The notes under the pieces were generated by a model. That model was not told where the DNA came from and did no database searches. It saw nothing but the letters and a program-made list of their open reading frames with translations. The translations under genes were made by a program, and so were the position numbers. A stretch of DNA of 64,000 nucleotides from Intrasporangium calvum DSM 43043 (lineage in GTDB: Bacteria; Actinomycetota; Actinomycetes; Actinomycetales; Dermatophilaceae), in assembly GCF_000184685.1 (NCBI RefSeq), contig NC_014830.1, positions 372,001-436,000 on the forward strand, in the 5' to 3' direction. Of the stretch, positions 59,561 through 64,000 are shown piece after piece; the stretch's first letter is position 1, and the number at the start of each line of letters is the position of its first letter.

Positions 59561-60133
59561 GTGGGCAGGGAATCGGAGAGACCTGGGACCGATGCCGCGG
59601 CGACCGGCGAGACGTATGCCGCTTGGCTCGGTGAGGCGCTCGAGCTCGCCGCTGCGACGGCGGGGTCGGACGACGTGCCAGTCGGGGCCGTCGTCATCGG
59701 CTCGGACGGACTGGTCATCGGGCGGGGGCGCAACGTGCGCGAGGAGCTCGGCGACCCCACCGGGCACGCCGAGGTCATCGCCCTGCGCTCCGCCGCGGCG
59801 GCCGTGGGGACCTGGCGGCTGGACGGGGCGACGCTCGCAGTGACCCTGGAACCGTGCGTCATGTGCGCCGGAGCCGCGATCGCTGCCCGGGTGGAGCGGA
59901 TCGTCTTCGGCGCCTGGGACCCGAAGGCCGGCGCGTGCGGCTCCGTCTGGGACCTGACCCGCGACCCGCTCGCGACGCATCGGGCCGACGTCGTCGGAGG
60001 CGTGCGGGCGGAGGAGGCGGCCACCCTGCTCGTCGACTTCTTCGAGCGGAGGCGACTGCCCGGGGCCGACGAACCTGACTGGACGGGCACCGTGAACGGT
60101 GTGCGGCGTCAAGAAGGAGGAGACGGACCATGA
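59561..60133 (+). CDS. tadA: tRNA-specific adenosine deaminase
   Basis: A 190-residue zinc deaminase: GHAEVIALR (the catalytic Glu and zinc His), [20 protein letters not shown] (two zinc cysteines), and [20 protein letters not shown]. It makes inosine at position 34 of tRNA-Arg. The C-terminal extension after DFFERRR is longer than usual. The GTG start at 59561 is one of several possible. It overlaps the next gene by 4 bases. A family A core variant encodes ETYAAWL near the N-terminus. Confidence 0.93.
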   Translation: MGRESERPGTDAAATGETYAAWLGEALELAAATAGSDDVPVGAVVIGSDGLVIGRGRNVREELGDPTGHAEVIALRSAAAAVGTWRLDGATLAVTLEPCVMCAGAAIAARVERIVFGAWDPKAGACGSVWDLTRDPLATHRADVVGGVRAEEAATLLVDFFERRRLPGADEPDWTGTVNGVRRQEGGDGP

Positions 60134-61008
60134 CGAGGATCGGCGTGCTCGGACCGGGGGGCGTGGGAGGTGTCATGGCGGCGCGGCTGGCGCGAGCCGG
60201 TGGGGACGTCGTGGTCGTGGCCGGGGAGCGGACCGCTGCCGCGATCGCGGCCGGCGGCCTGCACTACACGGGTCCGGAGGGGACCTGGGACGGGTTCGTC
60301 GAGGCGAGAAGCCTGCTCGTCGCCCCTGTCGACGTCCTCATCGTCGCGACCAAGGCAATGGACCTCGCCGCAGCGCTCCAACGCGTCCCGGCCAGCCTGC
60401 TCGGTGGCTCCGTGGTCGTTCCCCTGCTCAACGGGGTGGACCACCTGCCCTACCTCCGGGCCGAGCTTCCTGGAGCCCAGGTCGTGGCGTCCAGCGTCTC
60501 CGTCGAAGCCACCCGGCACCGACCCGGTGTCGTCGAGCAGGTGAGCGGCTTCTGCGACGTCGGGGTGTCGGTCGTCAACGCCGAGGGTCATGGCTGGGCC
60601 CAGCTCGCCGAGGAAGCCGGGTGCACGGTGACCACGGCCCCGGACGACGCGACGGTCCTGTGGCGCAAGCTGTCCTTCCTCGCTCCCCTCGCCCTGCTCA
60701 CCACCGCCGCGGCGGCGCCGATCGGCCCGGCGCTCCGACGCCAGCCTCAGCTGGTGCGGCCGATCGTGGCCGAGGCGGCTGCGGCCGCTGAGGCGTTCGG
60801 GGTCACGATCGACCCCGACGGCATCGAGGAGCGGCTGCGGTCCCTCCCGGAGACGATGCAGTCGTCGATGCTCAAGGACCTGCTCGGCGGCCGGGCCGTG
60901 GAGCTTGATGCGATCGCGGGCCCGGTGATCCGCGCGCTCGGTCACGAGGGCGCACCGGCCACCGTTGCCGCCGCCACGGAGATCCTCGCGCGTCAGGGGG
61001 CAACCTGA
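60130..61008 (+). CDS. panE: 2-dehydropantoate 2-reductase-like protein
   Basis: A 292-residue NADPH-dependent reductase of the ApbA/PanE family: GVLGPGGVGGVMAARLARAG nucleotide motif, VLIVATKAMDLAAALQRVPA, VVPLLNGVDHLPYLRAELPG, LWRKLSFLAPLALLTTAAAA (the Lys of the active site), and QSSMLKDLLGGRAVELDAIA. It would reduce ketopantoate for coenzyme A synthesis, or a similar 2-keto acid. It is coupled to tadA by a 4-base overlap (ATGA). Confidence 0.85.
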   Translation: MTRIGVLGPGGVGGVMAARLARAGGDVVVVAGERTAAAIAAGGLHYTGPEGTWDGFVEARSLLVAPVDVLIVATKAMDLAAALQRVPASLLGGSVVVPLLNGVDHLPYLRAELPGAQVVASSVSVEATRHRPGVVEQVSGFCDVGVSVVNAEGHGWAQLAEEAGCTVTTAPDDATVLWRKLSFLAPLALLTTAAAAPIGPALRRQPQLVRPIVAEAAAAAEAFGVTIDPDGIEERLRSLPETMQSSMLKDLLGGRAVELDAIAGPVIRALGHEGAPATVAAATEILARQGAT

Positions 61009-61069
61009 GCCGCGCGGGGCGCCTCGGCGATTTCGCCGCCGTCCCGGGGCTCCGGTAAGGTTCTCGGCG

Positions 61070-61158
61070 GTGGCGTGTCCGAGCGGCCTAAGGAGCACGC
61101 CTCGAAAGCGTGTGTGGGGGTAACTCCACCGTGGGTTCAAATCCCACCGCCACCGCCA
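61070..61158 (+). tRNA. tRNA-Ser (anticodon CGA)
   Basis: The acceptor stem pairs GGTGGCG with CGCCACC; the D-arm follows as TGTCCGAGCGG; the anticodon stem is CACGC/GCGTG around loop CTCGAAA, so the anticodon is CGA and the tRNA reads UCG. A long variable arm (TGTGGGGGTAACTCCACC) and the T-arm GTGGG-TTCAAAT-CCCAC complete a class II tRNA. The 3' CCA is encoded. Confidence 0.96.
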
Positions 61159-61159
61159 A
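61142..61159. repeat. tRNA 3' end, duplicated (possible attachment site)
   Basis: The last 18 bases, TCCCACCGCCACCGCCAA, recur exactly at 61265-61282. Such duplication of a tRNA end is what integrating elements leave behind. Confidence 0.75.
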
Positions 61160-61209
61160 ATGAGAAGGACCGCCCCGGAGCGCAGCGGAGGGGGCGGTCC
61201 TTCTCATTT
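61158..61209 (+). terminator. tRNA terminator hairpin
   Basis: AAATGAGAAGGACCGCCCC pairs with its exact complement at 61191-61209 around a 14-base loop, directly behind the tRNA. Confidence 0.85.
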
Positions 61210-61264
61210 CGTTGTGTTGCAGCGGGATTTGGGAGGAGGCCGGAGCGAAGCGGAGGCCGACGGC

Positions 61265-61282
61265 TCCCACCGCCACCGCCAA
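61265..61282. repeat. Second copy of the tRNA-Ser 3' end
   Basis: Exact 18-base direct repeat of 61142-61159, 123 bases downstream, without a tRNA body. Confidence 0.75.
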
Positions 61283-61290
61283 TCACCTGC

Positions 61291-61374
61291 GGAAACGCCG
61301 GTCAGCCCCTGAGGGGGCCGGCCGGCGTTTCCCAGGCTTAGACCGTATGAAGCGGTCACTTCATACGGTCTAAG
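61291..61374. terminator. Two tandem hairpins
   Basis: GGAAACGCCGG (61291-61301) pairs with CCGGCGTTTCC (61322-61332) around an inner GCCCC/GGGGC stem. Next, CTTAGACCGTATGAAG (61337-61352) pairs with CTTCATACGGTCTAAG (61359-61374), 16 bp with a 6-base loop. Part of the second stem contains CCGTATG, shared with the family A core only in its first bases. Confidence 0.7.
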
Positions 61375-61480
61375 GGGTTGGGCCCGGACATCTAAGGGGT
61401 GAGGCCCGATGTCGACCAGGACCGCAGGGGCGGACCATGAAGGGGTCCTGAATGACCGTTGCCTAGTCAAGGGAGAAGCC

Positions 61481-61747
61481 ATGAAGCAGGCAATCGGAGC
61501 AGCAGCAGTGATCTCACTCGCCGCCGTGTTACACGTTTCGGCCAGCATCGGCGCATCTGCACACAACCGGGCGCACATCATCCTGCCCTCGGGCGAGTGC
61601 CTGATCGTTGGTTCCGAGAAGTCCGTGACCCTCCCGGACGGATCTCTGCACGACCTGCGCCCGGAAACCTATCCGGCCGATGAGATCGGCACTGCGTATG
61701 CGGCCGATGAGGGCAACTCCTTCCTCCTCAAGGGCGCGTGCCCGTAA
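61481..61747 (+). CDS. Small secreted protein
   Basis: An 88-residue protein with a signal peptide (MKQAIGAAAVISLAAVLHVS, then ASIGASAHN) and a short mature part HIILPSGECLIVGSEKSVTL, PDGSLHDLRPETYPADEIGT, ending LLKGACP. Two cysteines may form a disulfide. No family recognised. AGGGAGAAG lies before the ATG at 61481. It sits downstream of the duplicated tRNA end and is followed by a terminator, so it may be cargo of a past insertion. Confidence 0.65.
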   Translation: MKQAIGAAAVISLAAVLHVSASIGASAHNRAHIILPSGECLIVGSEKSVTLPDGSLHDLRPETYPADEIGTAYAADEGNSFLLKGACP

Positions 61748-61782
61748 GCGGCGGTCACCGCGTCCCTCAAGGGGAGAAGAGG

Positions 61783-61816
61783 GGGTCTGCCGCTGGACGA
61801 GTTCAGCGGCAGACCC
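61783..61816 (+). terminator. Terminator hairpin after the secreted protein gene
   Basis: GGGTCTGCCGCTG pairs with CAGCGGCAGACCC (13 bp) around an 8-base loop, 36 bases after the stop. Confidence 0.8.
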
Positions 61817-62317
61817 CATCGTTCGCGCCTCGAGCGGGAGAGCGCGTGCGAAGTGTGTGTGTGGAGACACCAAAGTGCCGCCTGTCCGCCGATGACAAAA
61901 CTGCCGTTTCCCCATCGACCCGGACATCATGCAACCGATCTCCTCGCCCGGCCGACGGTGAGTGCGTCTTAGCGGGCGGAACGACGCTTGCTCGCCTACC
62001 GGAGCCCTGTGTGCCCCGGGGCGGCTCCGTCAGTTCCGGCAACGCTGACGGTTCGCGCCAGCGGGGAGGGGCCTCGCCTTCTCATGGCGAGGGCCCTGTC
62101 TCCTCGGGGTGCTCAGTTCTGGTCCGACGCCGTCGGCGACCCATCCGTCGTCGATGCCCGGGATCGCACTCGGAGCCGGCACGGCCCGAGGCCCTGATTC
62201 GGCGTGGGGCGCGCTGGTTCGCGGGCCGTTCGCCGGGCCGTGGGCCTGGTGGCGGTGGACGTGGGAGGAGCGGGGAACGAGCGACCGCCACCACCGCGGG
62301 GGGCAGTGTGGACGCCC
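61817..62317. other. Non-coding interval of 501 bp
   Basis: No recognisable gene, tRNA or repeat family is seen here. Open frames in this stretch are low-complexity and lack coding character. It may be the decayed part of an insertion at the tRNA. Confidence 0.5.
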
Positions 62318-62944
62318 TCAGTCAGTGCCCTTGACCGCGGTGGCCAGGAAGACCGAGTAGGTGACGCCGTCCCGCTCGATGTGGGTGCAGTCCGTGATGG
62401 TGACGTCGACGAGCCCGGCCTGCTCGAGGCCGGTCCTGAGCTCGCCCCGGTCGAACCCGTGGTGCCCATCGAAGTCGTGGGTGTGGAACGTGCCGTCCTC
62501 CCGGTCCAGGTCGGCGATGCAGACGCGGCCACCGTCGACGAGCAGCTCGGCGAACGCGGAGAGCACCACCGGCAGCCTCCGCACGTGGTGCATGAACATC
62601 GACGACACGATCAGGTCGAAGCGGTCGGGCGGCGCCGACTGGTCCTCCAGGTCCAGGTCGAGGATGGCGGTGTCGGCGGGGAGGGCGCCGGAGAGGGCCT
62701 TCTCGCGCAGCACGGCCCGCATTCCGGGGGAGTTGTCCGCCAGCGTGACCCGGCTGACCGGGCCGACCGAGGCGAGCAGCTCCTCCGTCACGAGAGCCGT
62801 TCCGGCGCCGTACTCGAGCAGCCGGGTCCCCTCGCCCACCGGCACCGCCGCTGCGACCGCCCGGGCGACGTCCCGCGCCTGCCTGCGCTTCCCGGGATCG
62901 TCGTCCCACGTCGCGGCCTTCTCGTCGAAGTGTTCGGTGTCCAT
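62318..62944 (-). CDS. SAM-dependent methyltransferase
   Basis: A 208-residue class I methyltransferase: DEKAATWDDDPGKRRQARDV opening, RLLEYGAGTALVTEELLASV (SAM motif I), VTLADNSPGMRAVLREKAL (motif post-I acidic residue), FDLIVSSMFMHHVRRLPVVL and CIADLDREDGTFHTHDFDGH. Related proteins methylate small molecules; the substrate cannot be read. Single gene, divergent from the flavoprotein gene downstream. Confidence 0.88.
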   Translation of the reverse strand: MDTEHFDEKAATWDDDPGKRRQARDVARAVAAAVPVGEGTRLLEYGAGTALVTEELLASVGPVSRVTLADNSPGMRAVLREKALSGALPADTAILDLDLEDQSAPPDRFDLIVSSMFMHHVRRLPVVLSAFAELLVDGGRVCIADLDREDGTFHTHDFDGHHGFDRGELRTGLEQAGLVDVTITDCTHIERDGVTYSVFLATAVKGTD

Positions 62945-63060
62945 GTGGCCAGCCTGCCACGGCGGTGGTCCGGTCGGCAGGGTCCCCCTCGCGGTGGGTC
63001 TGGAGCGCTGGGTGAGGCCCGACGACGAGCAGGCGATGGGGCCGGCGCTACGTTGTGCTC

Positions 63061-64000
63061 GTGACTGTTGGACTGCCCGATCGGGCGCGCGTCGTCGTCA
63101 TCGGTGGTGGGGTCATCGGCTCCTCCGTGGCCTACCACCTGGCCCACGCAGGCTGGACGGATGTCGTCGTGCTGGAGCGGGACCGGCTGACGTCCGGCAC
63201 GACCTGGCACGCGGCCGGGCTGATGACCTGCTTCGGGTCGACGTCAGAGACGAGCACGGCGATCCGCCTCTACTCCCGGGACCTCTACGCGAGGCTGGAG
63301 GCCGAGACCGGCCAGTCGACCGGCTTCCGCCCCGTCGGCCTCATCGAGGCGGCGGCTGACCGGGACCGCCTGGAGGAGTACCGCCGCGTTGCCGCGTTCC
63401 AGCGCCACCTCGGGCTGGAGGTGCACGAGATCTCGCCGACCGAGATGGCCGAGCGGTTCCCATGGGCGAGGACGGACGACCTGCTCGGGGGCTTCTTCGT
63501 CCCCGGCGATGGCCGGGTCAACCCGGTCGATCTGACGATGGCCCTGGCCAAGGGGGCGCGGGCACTCGGGGTCCGGGTGGTCGAGGGCGTCGCCGTGACC
63601 GACGTGCTGACCTCGGGGGGCGCCGTCACGGGTGTGCGTGCGGCGGGCCAGACGATCGAGTGCGAGTACGTCGTCAACTGCACCGGCATGTGGGCGCGCG
63701 AGCTCGGGGAGCGCAACGGTGTCGTGATCCCCAACCAGGCAGCGGAGCACTACTACCTCATCACCGACACGATCGAGGGGCTCGACCCCAACGCGCCCGT
63801 CTTCGAGGACCCTTCGTCCTACGGCTACTACCGCGAGGAGGGCGGCGGCATGATGGTCGGCCTCTTCGAGCCCGAGGCCGCGGCCTGGCGCGTTGAGGGC
63901 ATCCCGTCCGACTTCTCCTTCGGGACGCTGCCTGCCGACTGGGACCGGATGGCGCCCTTCCTCGAGAAGGCGATGGCGCGGGTGCCGATCACCCAGGAGG
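63061..64000 (+). CDS. FAD-dependent oxidoreductase (dimethylglycine/sarcosine dehydrogenase-like), partial
   Basis: The first 313 residues of a protein cut by the window end. The nucleotide motif VVVIGGGVIGSSVAYHLAHA is followed by VVLERDRLTSGTTWHAAGLM, the His-containing block that carries covalent FAD in dimethylglycine dehydrogenase, then FRPVGLIEAAADRDRLEEYR and NCTGMWARELGERNGVVIPN. The glycine-cleavage T-like C-terminal half would lie beyond the window. It would demethylate a methylated amine to a folate-bound formaldehyde. GTG start at 63061. Confidence 0.88.
   Translation, partial: MTVGLPDRARVVVIGGGVIGSSVAYHLAHAGWTDVVVLERDRLTSGTTWHAAGLMTCFGSTSETSTAIRLYSRDLYARLEAETGQSTGFRPVGLIEAAADRDRLEEYRRVAAFQRHLGLEVHEISPTEMAERFPWARTDDLLGGFFVPGDGRVNPVDLTMALAKGARALGVRVVEGVAVTDVLTSGGAVTGVRAAGQTIECEYVVNCTGMWARELGERNGVVIPNQAAEHYYLITDTIEGLDPNAPVFEDPSSYGYYREEGGGMMVGLFEPEAAAWRVEGIPSDFSFGTLPADWDRMAPFLEKAMARVPITQE

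Noticed and set aside
61738-62334. A 198-codon open frame after the secreted protein
   Set aside because: It runs through a strong terminator hairpin, has no ribosome site and shows only Arg/Gly/Pro-rich sequence.

Overview
The window is 64 kb of very GC-rich, gene-dense DNA from an actinobacterium. The codon use, GTG starts, many 4-base ATGA/GTGA gene overlaps and families such as the sunset-domain membrane protein, the CR-rich 57-residue protein and the LivFGHM/acyl-CoA ligase operon all fit. I would guess the family Intrasporangiaceae (Janibacter, Phycicoccus or Tetrasphaera relatives), but that placement is inference and no ribosomal RNA is present to test it. Almost every gene was assigned by reading motifs in the translated sequence.

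Positions 1-7600 are an accessory region. Two near-identical inverted copies (arms of at least 1329 bp) of a gene of unknown function, ending in a winged helix, face outward around an IS1182-type transposase. Next come two toxin-antitoxin pairs (RelE with Phd/YefM; Doc with a ribbon-helix-helix partner), then debris: a GntR-type regulator without its DNA-binding domain and a fragment of a DHFR-like reductase.

Positions 7700-32000 are mainly lipid and CoA chemistry plus housekeeping. There is an acyl-CoA ligase, a membrane protein, an acidic sunset-domain protein and a seven-gene leftward operon livG-fadD-livH-livM-livK-livF-paaK. Divergent from it are an IclR regulator and an Acs-like protein that has lost key motifs. 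A multicopper oxidase, argS, a winged-helix/hydrolase fusion, a flavoprotein with an OsmC partner, and a thioredoxin/DUF302 pair behind a CsoR/CstR-like palindrome follow.

Positions 32156-40566 encode a leftward seven-gene operon with the families needed to convert cyclohexanecarboxylate to pimeloyl-CoA (ligase, two acyl-CoA dehydrogenases, hydratase, BadH-like SDR, BadI-like ring hydrolase, thiolase), with a divergent TetR regulator and a TetR-like operator between them.

Positions 40642-51590 are a complete respiratory nitrate reductase locus: a cysteine-containing HTH regulator followed by narGHJI leftward, and two NarK-type transporters rightward. The divergent spacer holds two related palindromes. 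Positions 51762-64000 hold an enoyl-CoA hydratase, pntAB transhydrogenase, an XRE regulator with a cysteine-rich tail, a PH-domain protein, an Rsm22-like methyltransferase, upp, tadA, a panE-like reductase, tRNA-Ser(CGA) with a duplicated 3' end, a small secreted protein, a methyltransferase and a truncated FAD oxidoreductase.

The least explained feature of the window is its intergenic DNA. Three families of structured repeats recur: (A) CCGTATGCCGCTGGGCT, often as hairpins and sometimes inside coding sequence; (B) a 22-bp unit of the type GATCGAAAGAGC+AGTTCGCGAC in direct and inverted arrays; (C) 30-bp tandem units centred on GTCAGTGGGTACCACTGAC with fixed outer ends. Many sit between genes at 3' ends.
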